A stretch of DNA of 64,000 nucleotides from the NCBI GenBank assembly GCA_036399175.1, contig DASWNP010000063.1, positions 88,589 to 152,588 on the forward strand, given 5' to 3'. Below are positions 17,163 to 25,581 of the stretch, in pieces. The number at the start of each line of letters is the position of its first letter. The stretch's first letter is position 1. Under the pieces are notes generated by a model. It searched no databases and had not been told where the DNA came from. It saw only the letters and a list, made by a program, of their open reading frames with translations. Source of the stretch: DASWNP01 sp036399175 (GTDB lineage Bacteria > Acidobacteriota > Blastocatellia > Pyrinomonadales > Pyrinomonadaceae). Position numbers and translations under genes: made by a program.

Positions 17163-18032
17163 CTACAAATCTATCGGCTCGACACGCACGCTCAAATCCG
17201 GCAGCACCGTCACCGTATGATTATCCGGCACGTCGAGCCAGTCTTCTTCATAATCGGTCAGCTTCTCGCTTGAGACGATGACCGCCGCCGCCTGCTCTTT
17301 CGCCTCGACCGTGTGCATGTCGCACGTCCCGTCGGGGAGACATTCGTACCTGCGCCCGCGCGAGTAATGCAGCGACGCGCCCGCCACGCCCTTCGCCGAG
17401 CAGAAGCGCGAGACGACTACGGCGCGCCCGTCCGTCACCGCGAAGTTATAGAACGACGGCGCGACTACGCCCGCCTCGCGCGTCAGCCTCGACAGATTCT
17501 CGATGACGCGCACGAGCCCGCCGCGCAAATCCTCTGCCGTCGTCTCTCCGAAAGGCACTTGCAATCCGTCGAGAAAGAGCGCGAAGGCGTGCTCCGAGTC
17601 GGTCGTGCCGCTTATCACGTCGTAGAACTCGTCCTTCAGGCTCTCGCGCAGACGCCGGCGGATGCGATGAAAGTCGGCCACCGCCCCGTTGTGCATCCAC
17701 ATGAAACGGTCGTAGGTGAACGGATGAACGTTCGCCTCCATCACGGCCATCCCCGGCGAGGCCGCGCGCACGTGCGCGAACAGATGCCCGGCACGCGTCT
17801 TCGACGCCAGTCCTTGCAGATTCCGGTTCGACCACGCGGGCGCGACCGAACGCTGCACGCACGGCGTCGGGTCAATCTCCGGCACGTACCAACCGACGCC
17901 GAACCCGTCGCCGTTGAGAGGCTCCTCTCGCTCGCGCGCCTTATAACTCTGCATGATGAGAGAATTGGTCGGGCGGTATAATAAATCGGCCAGCAGCAAG
18001 GGGCTGCCCGCGTAAGCTATAAACCGGCACAT
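17163..18032 (-). CDS. Class II glutamine amidotransferase (YafJ/EgtC-like)
   Basis: 289 residues from the ATG at 18032. This start is required because the catalytic nucleophile of class II amidotransferases is the cysteine exposed after Met removal, and the protein reads MCRFIAYAG. Further motifs are LNGDGFGVGWY and HVRAASPGM. The longer open frame upstream is rejected. No synthase domain is attached, so it is a stand-alone glutaminase domain of the YafJ/EgtC group. EgtC removes glutamate in ergothioneine synthesis, but no other egt gene is near, so the role is open. Confidence 0.82.
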   Translation of the reverse strand: MCRFIAYAGSPLLLADLLYRPTNSLIMQSYKAREREEPLNGDGFGVGWYVPEIDPTPCVQRSVAPAWSNRNLQGLASKTRAGHLFAHVRAASPGMAVMEANVHPFTYDRFMWMHNGAVADFHRIRRRLRESLKDEFYDVISGTTDSEHAFALFLDGLQVPFGETTAEDLRGGLVRVIENLSRLTREAGVVAPSFYNFAVTDGRAVVVSRFCSAKGVAGASLHYSRGRRYECLPDGTCDMHTVEAKEQAAAVIVSSEKLTDYEEDWLDVPDNHTVTVLPDLSVRVEPIDL

Positions 18033-18061
18033 AACATTTTTTCGACTGGAGCACGACCGAG

Positions 18062-18250
18062 ATGACCGAGCCCCCAGATGATACACCACAAACGCCCCCA
18101 CCGCCGCCCCGCCCCGACGCTCAAGACAAACCCGCGAGCTACTACTACGACGACGCCACCGGCTACGAACTCTTCGACCCCGAAGCCGACCATGACGAGC
18201 AGGACGGCGCGCAAAACGACGGCGACGCACCGAAGCCTCGCCCCGTTTGA
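18062..18250 (+). CDS. Small acidic protein (62 aa)
   Basis: 62 residues, Pro/Asp/Glu-rich, with PQTPPPPPRP at the start and a central ASYYYDDATGYELFDP. A GGAG lies about twelve bases before the ATG. It starts only 29 bp from the divergent amidotransferase start, so one of the two promoters must overlap the other gene. Likely unstructured apart from the tyrosine block. No function is recognised. Confidence 0.5.
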   Translation: MTEPPDDTPQTPPPPPRPDAQDKPASYYYDDATGYELFDPEADHDEQDGAQNDGDAPKPRPV

Positions 18251-18418
18251 GTCTCGCCCCGGCAGGTGTTCCGTTGACGAACAACTTCATCGAACTTCGG
18301 AGGATTGAACATCTCATCATTAAGTTGTAGAGTGCAGGCTCTACCTCGTACAAATCGGAAGCATTCATCCGTGAGACCAATCTCCGCTCATACAGCTAAG
18401 CTGCGCTAAGGAACACCA

Positions 18419-18664
18419 ATGCCGATAAAAGATGCCGACTACAACGCCGCGCGAACTATACTGATTCAGGCCGGGAGCCTGTCCGCCTCCAAGTCGCACG
18501 TCAAGCACACGGGGAAAAGAGGTAGCCCCGACGGACACGGCGTCTCTCTGCTTCAGGAGGCTAAGGCCGAATTCGACGAGATGTCAGAGCCGCACAAAGG
18601 AGCCGGTATGATTGCGCTCAATAAAGCGGCGAAGAGAATGGGGCTCGACGCCAGTAACCTGTAG
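18419..18664 (+). CDS. Small hypothetical protein (81 aa)
   Basis: 81 residues beginning MPIKDADYNAARTILIQAG and ending AKRMGLDASNL, soluble and probably helical (LLQEAKAEFDEM). A central HTGKRGSPDGHG is basic and glycine-rich, possibly a loop that contacts nucleic acid. It is preceded by AAGGAA close to the ATG. No family is recognised. It stands alone, with a terminator-like hairpin 230 bp downstream. Confidence 0.55.
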   Translation: MPIKDADYNAARTILIQAGSLSASKSHVKHTGKRGSPDGHGVSLLQEAKAEFDEMSEPHKGAGMIALNKAAKRMGLDASNL

Positions 18665-19061
18665 ACCGGCGCAGGTGAAATCAGCCCGGCTAACGACACC
18701 GCGCGGCCGACGACTGTGGCGGCCTCGATGCGAATGAGAACTCTTCGGCGCTGTAGTCGTGTGCGAGGCGGCGGCGCGTCTCCGGCGGCCTGCGCCGAAA
18801 GGCGGCGGCGAGCTTTCCGAACAGGAAGGTGCGTCGGCAGCCTTTCGAGAGGAAGGACAAAGGCCGGGACGAGACGCGAGCGCGAGTTGAGACGGGGAGA
18901 GGACGCACGGGAACATCGACCCGGGTGCGTCCTCTTGATTTTGGAGCGGGCGCGAAGAGCGGTCGGAAATTCGTCTTTGTTCGTCTTTACCTTCGACGAC
19001 GAAGAATCGGGGTCAAGCGGTCTGCGGGGCTTTTGCCGGGGCGGAGGTTTGAGAAAAGCGC
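18665..19061. other. Intergenic region with one hairpin
   Basis: About 400 bp between two unknown genes. Apart from the terminator-like hairpin at 18898-18942 I see no gene, repeat or clear promoter. The frames across it have no ribosome site. A small RNA ending at that hairpin is possible but unsupported. Confidence 0.4.
18898..18942 (+). terminator. Probable rho-independent terminator
   Basis: An 11-bp stem (18898-18908 with 18925-18935, AGAGGACGCAC and complement), a 16-nt loop, then TGATTTT. It is far (233 bp) from the nearest upstream stop, so it could end either a long 3' tail or an unannotated small RNA. Confidence 0.55.
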
Positions 19062-19676
19062 ATGAGTCCTAAATATACTTCTCTGACGGAATTCTGGGGC
19101 GTCGTCAAACGTCTGAACACTGACGCGAGAAGATGTATGAAGGGGATTCTTGAGACTGCGCCGGAGGACGAGGAAGCATCCTCGTTCTGGCGCAGGATGT
19201 ATGCGCTGTCGGTCTTTGCACTCTTCGACGGAGTTATCTATCGCATGACGCTCTACGCCTACGCCGCTCGCCATCGCAGAGATGTCGCTTTCTCTCTGAG
19301 TGAGCTGTCGAGGCTGGAGAAGGCTTTCGATTTCGACAGAGACGAGGAGCTAGTCTCAAGCTTCAGCAAAACTCAGATGCTCGACGACATCCGGTTCGCT
19401 TTCAACGTCTTTGCCAGAGTCCATTATTCGGATTACGTTCTCCCGACACACGAGCCGGGCTGGATGGATGTCGAAGAGATTCTGCGTATCAGGGAGGTTT
19501 TGCAGTATCCGAAAGAGGCGCAGCAGTTGGAGGTAGATCACGGGAAGGTGACTTCGCTGGTGGAGGGCTTGCGCTGGTTCGTGGAGCGCATGGTTGACCT
19601 CATCGAGAGCAGCGAGAAGCATACTCTGGACAGGTTCGCCGCGTGGGAAGACGAAGAGGAAGGAAGCATCATGTAG
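19062..19676 (+). CDS. Helical protein of unknown function
   Basis: 204 residues, almost entirely helical in composition, no signal peptide. Notable segments are RMYALSVFALFDGVIYRM near residue 45, a block typical of HEPN-like helical bundles, and WFVERMVDLIESSEKHTL near the end. The canonical HEPN R-x4-6-H is suggested only by AYAARHRRDV and is not convincing. The C-terminus is acidic (WEDEEEGS). It is a single gene followed by a good terminator. Function not recognised; a HEPN-type assignment is a weak guess. Confidence 0.7.
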   Translation: MSPKYTSLTEFWGVVKRLNTDARRCMKGILETAPEDEEASSFWRRMYALSVFALFDGVIYRMTLYAYAARHRRDVAFSLSELSRLEKAFDFDRDEELVSSFSKTQMLDDIRFAFNVFARVHYSDYVLPTHEPGWMDVEEILRIREVLQYPKEAQQLEVDHGKVTSLVEGLRWFVERMVDLIESSEKHTLDRFAAWEDEEEGSIM

Positions 19677-19725
19677 CCCGCTCGGAAACAGCAGCGACGT
19701 TGTTTTGGCAAGAGACAGGATGAGG

Positions 19726-19758
19726 AATAGCCCGGACGATTTATCGCCGGGCTATTTT
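19726..19758 (+). terminator. Rho-independent terminator
   Basis: A perfect 10-bp stem (19726-19735 with 19747-19756, AATAGCCCGG and complement) running into TTTT. It lies 50 bp after the 204-residue gene and between it and the convergent typA. Confidence 0.8.
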
Positions 19759-19793
19759 CGTTGAGCGCCTTCCGAGAATTTTCAAACAGCTTC

Positions 19794-21611
19794 TCAGGAC
19801 TCTTTCTTCTTCGGCCTTTCGTTCGACTTGAGGACGCGCTTGCGCAGGCGTATCGACTGCGGCGTCACCTCGACCAGCTCATCGTCGGCGATGAATTCGA
19901 GCGCCTGTTCGAGCGAGAGGTCTTTGACGGGGATGAGCCGCATCGCTTCGTCGGCGGTAGAGGCGCGCATGTTCGTGAGCTTCTTCTCCTTGATGATGTT
20001 CACGTCGAGGTCAACGGCGCGGGCGTTCTCGCCGACGACCATCCCTTCGTAGACTTTCACTCCGGGACGCATGAACATCGTGCCGCGCTCTTGCAGGTTG
20101 AAGAGCGCGTAGGTGGTCGTCTCTCCGGCGCGGTCGGCGACGAGCGAGCCCGTCGAGCGCCCGCGCATCGCGCCCAGCCATTCGCCCCAACGCAGGAAGA
20201 GCGTGTTGAGAAGCCCCGTCCCCTTCGTCTCCGTGAGGAACTCGCCGCGAAAGCCTATGAGGCCGCGCGAGGGCGTTTCAAATTCCAGACGCACGCGCCC
20301 CGTCCCGTGATTGACCATCTTGACCATCTGACCTTTACGCCGCCCCATCGCTTCGGTGACGACGCCGATGAACTCGTCCGGGCAATCGACGACGACCAGC
20401 TCAATCGGCTCTAAGGTCTTCCCGTCACGCTCCCGCGTGATGACTTCCGGCTTCGAGACCAGTAGCTCGTAGCCCTCGCGCCTCATCATCTCGATGAGGA
20501 TGGCGAGTTGCAGCTCGCCTCGACCCGAGACTTTAAACTGGTCTGGCGACTCTGTCGGCTCGACACGGATGGCGACGTTTGCGAGCAGCTCCCTGTCGAG
20601 CCGCTCTTTCAGTTGGCGCGAGGTGACGTACTTGCCTTCGCGCCCGGCGAAGGGCGAGTTGTTGACGCCGAAAATCATCGAGATGGTCGGCTCATCGACG
20701 GCGATGACGGGCAGCGCCTGCGGGTTGTCGGCGCTCGTCACGGTCTCGCCTATCTCGATGCCCTCCATCCCCGCGAGCGCGACTATCTCGCCCACTCCCG
20801 CGCGCTCCACCGCCTCGCGCTTCAAGCCCTCGAAGACGTAAAGCTCCTTGACGCGCATCTTCACAATCGCGCCGTCGCGCTTGACGACCGAGACGGTGTC
20901 GCCCGCCGCCAGCTCGCCCGCGAAGATGCGACCGATGGCGAGCCGACCGACGTACTCGTTGTAGTCGAGATTGGCGACGAGCAGTTGCAGAGCGTCTTCG
21001 CGCAACGCCCTGGGCGCGGGGATGGTCTCGACAATCTGGTCGAAGAGCGGTCGAAGGCTGTCTGACTCTTCCGTGAGACTTTTCTTAGCCACGCCTTCGC
21101 GCGAAACGGCGTAGAGAATCGGAAACTCTATCTGCTCGTCCGAAGCGTCGAGGTCGATGAACAGCTCGTAGATTTCGTTGACGACCTCTTCGGGGCGCGC
21201 GTCCTGACGGTCGATTTTGTTGACGACGGCGATGGCCGGGAGTCGTGCTTCCAGAGCCTTGCGCAGCACGAAGCGCGTCTGCGGCAGGCATCCTTCGGCC
21301 GCGTCCACCAGAAGCATCACGCCGTCAACCATCTTCAGGACGCGCTCGACCTCGCCGCCGAAATCGGCGTGACCCGGCGTGTCCACGATGTTTATTTTCA
21401 CGTCGCCGTAGCGCACGGCCGCGTTCTTCGCCATGATGGTGATGCCGCGCTCGCGCTCCAGATCCATCGAGTCCATCACCCTGTCTCTGACCTGCTCGTT
21501 GGCGCGAAACGTCCCCGCCTGCCTGAGCATCGCATCGACCAGCGTCGTCTTGCCGTGATCGACGTGAGCGATAATCGCAATGTTACGTATATTCTTTCTC
21601 TCTTGAATCAT
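19794..21611 (-). CDS. typA: Translational GTPase TypA/BipA
   Basis: 605 residues from the ATG at 21611 (MIQERKNIRNIAI); the 19-codon upstream extension is not family-like. TypA is a ribosome-binding GTPase related to EF-G, involved in 50S assembly and stress growth. The G domain has AHVDHGKTTL (G1), DTPGHADFGGEVER (G3) and NKIDRQDARP (G4). EF-G-like domains II, III and V follow, then the TypA-specific C-terminal domain with RPGVKVYEGMVVGE. Single-copy and canonical. Confidence 0.95.
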   Translation of the reverse strand: MIQERKNIRNIAIIAHVDHGKTTLVDAMLRQAGTFRANEQVRDRVMDSMDLERERGITIMAKNAAVRYGDVKINIVDTPGHADFGGEVERVLKMVDGVMLLVDAAEGCLPQTRFVLRKALEARLPAIAVVNKIDRQDARPEEVVNEIYELFIDLDASDEQIEFPILYAVSREGVAKKSLTEESDSLRPLFDQIVETIPAPRALREDALQLLVANLDYNEYVGRLAIGRIFAGELAAGDTVSVVKRDGAIVKMRVKELYVFEGLKREAVERAGVGEIVALAGMEGIEIGETVTSADNPQALPVIAVDEPTISMIFGVNNSPFAGREGKYVTSRQLKERLDRELLANVAIRVEPTESPDQFKVSGRGELQLAILIEMMRREGYELLVSKPEVITRERDGKTLEPIELVVVDCPDEFIGVVTEAMGRRKGQMVKMVNHGTGRVRLEFETPSRGLIGFRGEFLTETKGTGLLNTLFLRWGEWLGAMRGRSTGSLVADRAGETTTYALFNLQERGTMFMRPGVKVYEGMVVGENARAVDLDVNIIKEKKLTNMRASTADEAMRLIPVKDLSLEQALEFIADDELVEVTPQSIRLRKRVLKSNERPKKKES

Positions 21612-21775
21612 AATTCCCCTACACAGATGAAAACAGCGCCCGCAAGGCGCATTAATGCAAACGAACATCTTAACACGTCCGCTCGGATTCTTCCTGCGCA
21701 GAGCAGTGGAGGGGTTTTTTGTACGGGACAGAACAGATGGCAGCAGACGAGCAAGCGACAGTCAGGAATCAGCGT

Positions 21776-22243
21776 TCATCGTTTACTTTCGAGTGCGCCC
21801 GTCTGTCGCAGCGCTTCGTAGAGCACGATGGCGACGGAGGTGGCTAGATTGAGGCTGCGCACATTCGGGTTGAGTATCGGAATCGTCAAGCAACGCTCCC
21901 AATTCGCGCGAAGCAATTCTTCGGGCAGCCCGCGAGTCTCGCGTCCGAAGACGAGGCAATCATTCTCGCCGAAACGCCAGTCCGTGTAAGCGACCTCGGC
22001 CTTTGTGCTCAGGTAAACGAAGCGCGCCTCTGTGAGAGCCTCGTAGAGCGCGCTCATATCTCGATGACGCTGGAGCGATACCTCCGGCCAGTAATCGAGC
22101 CCGGCTCGACGCACCGCGCGCTCGTCGAGCCGAAAGCCGGTCACGCCGACGATATGAAGCGGCGTGCGCGTCGCGGCACACAGACGCGCGATGTTGCCCG
22201 TGTTGGGAGGTATCTCCGGCTCGACAAGAGCGACGCTGAGCAT
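21776..22243 (-). CDS. trmL: tRNA (cytidine/uridine(34)-2'-O)-methyltransferase
   Basis: 155 residues, the length of TrmL, a SPOUT methyltransferase that methylates the wobble ribose of tRNA-Leu. Family landmarks are PEIPPNTGNIARLCA at the start, FGRETRGLPEELL, and the knot region IPILNPNVRSLNLATSVAIVLYEA. The ATG at 22243 is the natural start. About 165 bp separate it from typA downstream. Confidence 0.93.
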   Translation of the reverse strand: MLSVALVEPEIPPNTGNIARLCAATRTPLHIVGVTGFRLDERAVRRAGLDYWPEVSLQRHRDMSALYEALTEARFVYLSTKAEVAYTDWRFGENDCLVFGRETRGLPEELLRANWERCLTIPILNPNVRSLNLATSVAIVLYEALRQTGALESKR

Positions 22244-22595
22244 AGAAGCGAAATCCGAGTTTTAATAAACGCCGTAGCGCCAGCCCGAGACTCCAGGCTC
22301 AAGATTAAACGCCAGCGCTGCGCTTGATAAATATAGAAGGACGGCCAGCATTCTGTCACACGCAGCACCTTTACGATAGAAGGAAAAGCTCGCATGCTGT
22401 TCCACACGAGCCTTGATTTAACTGCCCGCCTCGCTCTTCAAAAACAAGAAGGACGGCGTGCTTGTGAAGCAACCGCCGTCCTTTTTAAAAGCCCGTGAAG
22501 GCTGTAGAGTTTTGTGTGCGCCCCGGAAAGTTGTTCCTTTGAGTTGGCCTTGTTTCGTCGAGTTACTTTCGTCTCGACGATGCTTACTTGCCGAG
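22244..22595. other. Intergenic region with two hairpins
   Basis: About 350 bp between trmL and the Lys-Gly-Gly-Ser repeat gene. It holds the strong stem-loop at 22449-22483 and a smaller 8-bp inverted repeat (22555-22562 with 22573-22580, TCGTCGAG and complement). Nothing else is recognisable. Confidence 0.5.
22449..22483 (-). terminator. Strong stem-loop terminator
   Basis: Stem 22449-22458 with 22474-22483 (AAGGACGGCG and complement) with an inner 5-bp stem (TGCTT and AAGCA). On the minus strand it runs into CTTCTTGTTTTTG, ending the small repeat-protein transcript. On the plus strand it runs into TTTTT, so it could work both ways. Confidence 0.7.
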
Positions 22596-22763
22596 TTACT
22601 TCCTGCCGCCCTTGGAGCCGCCTTTCGAGCCGCCCTTTGAACCGCCCTTCGAGCCGCCCTTCGAGCCGCCGCCACCCTTGGAGCCGCCGCCGCCTTTTGA
22701 ACCGCCGCCGCCCCCTCTGGAGCCGCCGCCGCCCTTTTTACTTCCAGCTTTCTTAGTTGCCAT
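22596..22763 (-). CDS. 55-residue Lys-Gly-Gly-Ser repeat protein
   Basis: The frame reads MATKKAGSKK, then three G4-5-S-K/R-type blocks, then four GGSK tetrapeptides, and ends GGRK and stop. It is made of almost only Gly, Ser and Lys, so it is very basic and disordered. AGGAG lies at good distance before the ATG, a near-consensus promoter sits at 22865-22893, and a strong terminator follows. This is better expression evidence than for most genes here. It could be a nucleic-acid-binding or cell-envelope peptide; neither is shown. The repeat makes slippage and length variation likely. Confidence 0.72.
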   Translation of the reverse strand: MATKKAGSKKGGGGSRGGGGGSKGGGGSKGGGGSKGGSKGGSKGGSKGGSKGGRK

Positions 22764-22852
22764 AAGTTGTACTTTCTCCTTTTCAGATTAGTTGTCTTTG
22801 ACCACAAGATGCTGTGTCGGGTTTTAGCTTGTGGCCTACACTAAATGGCGCA

Positions 22853-22862
22853 CAACATGTTG
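22853..22862. promoter_or_regulatory. Palindromic operator candidate at the transcription start
   Basis: CAACATGTTG is a perfect 10-bp palindrome lying where transcription from the 22865-22893 promoter should begin. A second inverted repeat, CCACAAG (22802-22808) with CTTGTGG (22828-22834), lies in the leader. The first looks like a repressor site, the second like an RNA stem. Confidence 0.4.
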
Positions 22863-22864
22863 GA

Positions 22865-22893
22865 TATATAAACACAAAGCAATCAGATGTCAA
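22865..22893 (-). promoter_or_regulatory. Sigma-70-like promoter for the 55-residue repeat protein
   Basis: On the minus strand TTGACA (22893-22888), a 17-bp spacer and TATATA (22870-22865). The region is AT-rich against a GC-rich background. The predicted start is near 22858, leaving a leader of about 95 nt. Confidence 0.65.
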
Positions 22894-23018
22894 TAACTTA
22901 ATTGAGAAAGGATGATTTTTTTTCGCGTAGATGCGTTGAAGGTCGCTGATCGCAGTTTGTGTTGCATGAGACAGACGCTGGTGAGGGCGTTGGAAAGTTG
23001 TTGAGATGTCGCCTGCGG

Positions 23019-23759
23019 TTATTTGAAGAGCGGAGTGAAGACCCATTTATCGATGCGCTCGATTCCGTAATAGGTCATCACCGCTTCGCGGCGGCTTCGA
23101 CTGGTGACGCCGATGAAAGGGCCTGTGCTCGACGATGAATCATCTTCATCGGAAGTGGAGGATGAGGGGCTGCTCTGCGAGCCGAGGTTGGTGAGGCTGG
23201 TGACGCGGGCGTCGAATGATCTGAATAAGGGATGCGGGTCGCGCGTCTGTACGGGTCGCCCGCCGGCATAGAGCATGACAGAGCGTTGAAATTCTACGAT
23301 GGCAGCGTCAGTTGGTTTGATGAGACGCCACTCGCCTGATTCCGAGAGCGGGTCGCGCGCCGCCCAGGGACGCAGGATTTGCACCTTCTTGGTGCCGACG
23401 GGGACGCCTTCGAGCAGTTGAGAGATAGAGGTGGGCAGAGCATTCTTGGCGCGTATGTAGAGGCGTATGGCCTCGGCCACTTCTTCTCCGCGTTCGATGG
23501 CGTCTTCTTCGAGCTGGCGTTGTTTCTGTTGGCGAAGGTTGGGCGCGGCGGCTGTCATGGCGAGCGCGAGGATGGACATCAATGCGAGCAGCGCGACGAG
23601 GGTATAGCCGCCCTGAGTCTTCTCTCGCGCGCGTTCGGACGAAAGCGTAGCTTTCCAGCGCGCTGAGGGAGAAGCCAGGGCTCGACGCTGCCGGTGCGGA
23701 GCGTCGAGGGCGGAGCGCGTTTGCGTCGGCGCGGATTGATTAAGGCTCGTTCTCTTCAT
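23019..23759 (-). CDS. Type II secretion/type IV pilus pseudopilin-like protein
   Basis: 246 residues. After a long basic leader of about 50 residues comes TQGGYTLVALLALMSILALAM, a prepilin-type helix with a likely cleavage site after the glycine pair. The Glu normally at +5 is absent, as in some minor pseudopilins. The mature part has conserved-looking segments (LRPWAARDPLSESGEWRL, EAVMTYYGIERIDKWVF) and a Ser/Asp-rich disordered loop. The start overlaps the end of the PilP-like gene by 20 bp, so it is translated from the same operon. A later start is possible because the leader is unusually long. Confidence 0.75.
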   Translation of the reverse strand: MKRTSLNQSAPTQTRSALDAPHRQRRALASPSARWKATLSSERAREKTQGGYTLVALLALMSILALAMTAAAPNLRQQKQRQLEEDAIERGEEVAEAIRLYIRAKNALPTSISQLLEGVPVGTKKVQILRPWAARDPLSESGEWRLIKPTDAAIVEFQRSVMLYAGGRPVQTRDPHPLFRSFDARVTSLTNLGSQSSPSSSTSDEDDSSSSTGPFIGVTSRSRREAVMTYYGIERIDKWVFTPLFK

Positions 23760-24699
23760 CGTCTTCGGACTTGGCAGGCGGCGGCGAAGGGGGACGCTGC
23801 GACGGCGGAGCGCCGGGTTGACGCGCGGAGGGGTTGCGCGGGTCGGAGTAGGGCAGCGAGTGTTTAATCTTGAGCTGCTGGTCTGTGAGTTCTATGTCGC
23901 GCTGGGAGATATTGGTGACGCGGAAGCGCCCGCCGACGAGGTCGCCTCGCTGGACGCTGACAAGCTCGCCCTTCGAATCCTTGAGCATGGCGGTGTCGTT
24001 GCCGCGCGGGCGAATGAGCACGCCGACGTAGGTGTAGGTCGGCGCGGGCGGCGCTGTGACGTTGAGCGTCGCGGAGTTCGAGAAGAGCTGGCCGTCGGGC
24101 GTGCGGACGATAATCTGGTGCGAGCCGGGCGACGAGTTGAAGGTGGCCGGGACGTTCGTCGCAAGCTGCTGCGGGCTGACGAAGCGCGTCGGCAGCTCCT
24201 GGCCGTCGAAATAGATGCGCGATTGCGGCGTGAACTTATCGCCGTTGACTTGCAGCGCAAACTCGCCAGTGCGCGCGAAGACGTTCGCGGGCGTAAGACC
24301 GTTGACGAGCAGGGGCGGCGTCGGCTCCGGCGTGGGCAGCGGCACGTTGACTGTGGCCGACGCTTTCGGCGCGGGCGTCGGCGCGACGTAGAAGGCGAAG
24401 ATGTTGCGTCCGGCGGCGGGCACGTCGGGCGTTACGGAGCGAAACTCGATTGGCTGCGGCGCGACGAGCGAGGGGTCTGGAGTGGCGGCGGCGGAGAGAT
24501 TTGGTGGCGCATTCGTAGCTGCGCCTCGCGCGGCGGTATTGGCGTTAGCGTTCGTTCGGCGCGTATTGGTGTTGGTCGTGGGCGTTGAGGACGTGCCGAG
24601 AAACATTCGCACGACGAAGAAGAGCGCGATGGCGCCGAGCGCGATGGCCGCGATAGTCTTGTTCCGCTCGGCGGTGGTTTTACCTTCAAACAACCCCAT
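23740..24699 (-). CDS. PilP-like membrane-anchored protein with an IPT/TIG-like domain
   Basis: 319 residues: a cytoplasmic tail of 14 residues, one membrane span (IAAIALGAIALFFVVRMFLG), and a long Asn/Thr/Pro-rich periplasmic linker. Next is an Ig-like IPT domain (GLTPANVFARTGEFALQVNG). The C-terminal beta-domain (YTYVGVLIRPRGNDTAMLKDS, VQRGDLVGGRFRVTNIS) resembles the homology region of PilP/GspC that contacts the secretin. The position after pilN and pilO supports a PilP-equivalent role. The IPT insertion is unusual for PilP. Confidence 0.7.
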   Translation of the reverse strand: MGLFEGKTTAERNKTIAAIALGAIALFFVVRMFLGTSSTPTTNTNTRRTNANANTAARGAATNAPPNLSAAATPDPSLVAPQPIEFRSVTPDVPAAGRNIFAFYVAPTPAPKASATVNVPLPTPEPTPPLLVNGLTPANVFARTGEFALQVNGDKFTPQSRIYFDGQELPTRFVSPQQLATNVPATFNSSPGSHQIIVRTPDGQLFSNSATLNVTAPPAPTYTYVGVLIRPRGNDTAMLKDSKGELVSVQRGDLVGGRFRVTNISQRDIELTDQQLKIKHSLPYSDPRNPSARQPGAPPSQRPPSPPPAKSEDDEENEP

Positions 24700-24750
24700 A
24701 AGATTTTTGTACCCGCTCGGGTCTCACAGACCTCGAAAGCGACTGCGACC

Positions 24751-25581
24751 TTAACGCTCCCTCTCGGTCTCTGGCGGCGCATAGAGATTCGAGCGACGGA
24801 AGTAGGCGGCCATGTTGAGTTGCAGGGAGACGAGCGTGCCGCGCGTAGGCGGCGCAGCGGTGGCGGTGGGCGGCGCGCCCTCGACACCCGGCTGCGCAGC
24901 TATAGCGGCGGCGGCGCGCGAGCCTGTATCGGTGACGCCTTCCAGTTCCACCCCGTTGATGACGATGAAGCGGGGGTCGGCCTCGACGTCTCTGATGAAG
25001 CGGCGCAGGCTCGCGTAAGTGCCTTCGACCGTCAGGTTGACGCCGACGCCGGGGAAGATATTCTGGATAGCTCTGACGGCTCCGGTCGTCGTGACTGCGC
25101 GCTGCTGCTGCGGTGCGTTCGGGTCAACTGCTTCGAGCTGTACAAAGGAGACGCCGGTCGTGATGCGCAGGTTGTTGCGGCGCATCAGCGTATTCAATTC
25201 TTCGATGACGGCGGTGCCCGCCTCTTCGCGCGAGACGAGATTTCTGCTCTCAAACTCCTGCAAGCTTCCGAGTATCTTCTCGACGCTGGCCTGCGTGTTC
25301 TCTTCGCGCCTGATGCCTTCGGTCGAAAGACGCAGCTCGTTTTGCAGCTTGGCGCGCTCTTCGCCCGCGCGGCGCAGTCGCGCGCGTTCCGGCAGAAGAA
25401 AATAGAAATAGGCGAAGAGCATTGTGAGAAGGAGCAGCCCGGCGACGCTGAGGCCGATGATTTCGGGCAGACCGAGGATGCTTCTCTGGCGCGAGCCGCG
25501 CAGATTGGCGAGACGCGCACGCACCTCCGCGCCGCGCGACGCGCCAGTTCGTCTCTCGCCTGTCGAGCCGATTCTCTTCAC
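24751..25581 (-). CDS. pilO: PilO-like type IV pilus inner-membrane protein
   Basis: 276 residues with a basic N-terminus, one membrane span near residues 41-65 (LSVAGLLLLTMLFAYFYFL), a coiled-coil (RRAGEERAKLQNELRLS) and a periplasmic ferredoxin-like domain (GVGVNLTVEGTYASLRRFI), as in PilO. It starts with GTG that shares one base with the pilN stop, indicating translational coupling. PilN and PilO form heterodimers linking the cytoplasmic PilM ring to PilP and the secretin. The C-terminus carries an Ala/Pro-rich loop. Confidence 0.8.
   Translation of the reverse strand: MKRIGSTGERRTGASRGAEVRARLANLRGSRQRSILGLPEIIGLSVAGLLLLTMLFAYFYFLLPERARLRRAGEERAKLQNELRLSTEGIRREENTQASVEKILGSLQEFESRNLVSREEAGTAVIEELNTLMRRNNLRITTGVSFVQLEAVDPNAPQQQRAVTTTGAVRAIQNIFPGVGVNLTVEGTYASLRRFIRDVEADPRFIVINGVELEGVTDTGSRAAAAIAAQPGVEGAPPTATAAPPTRGTLVSLQLNMAAYFRRSNLYAPPETERER

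Noticed and set aside
18033..18380. Long N-terminal extension of the class II amidotransferase
   Set aside because: It would bury the catalytic N-terminal Cys and is Arg/Ser-rich shadow sequence.
19062..19676. HEPN RNase or toxin-antitoxin gene
   Set aside because: Only a general helical pattern and a weak R..H are seen, with no partner antitoxin beside it.
22783..23046. 87-residue minus-strand frame before the repeat peptide
   Set aside because: It overlaps the promoter and palindrome of the 55-residue gene and has no ribosome site.
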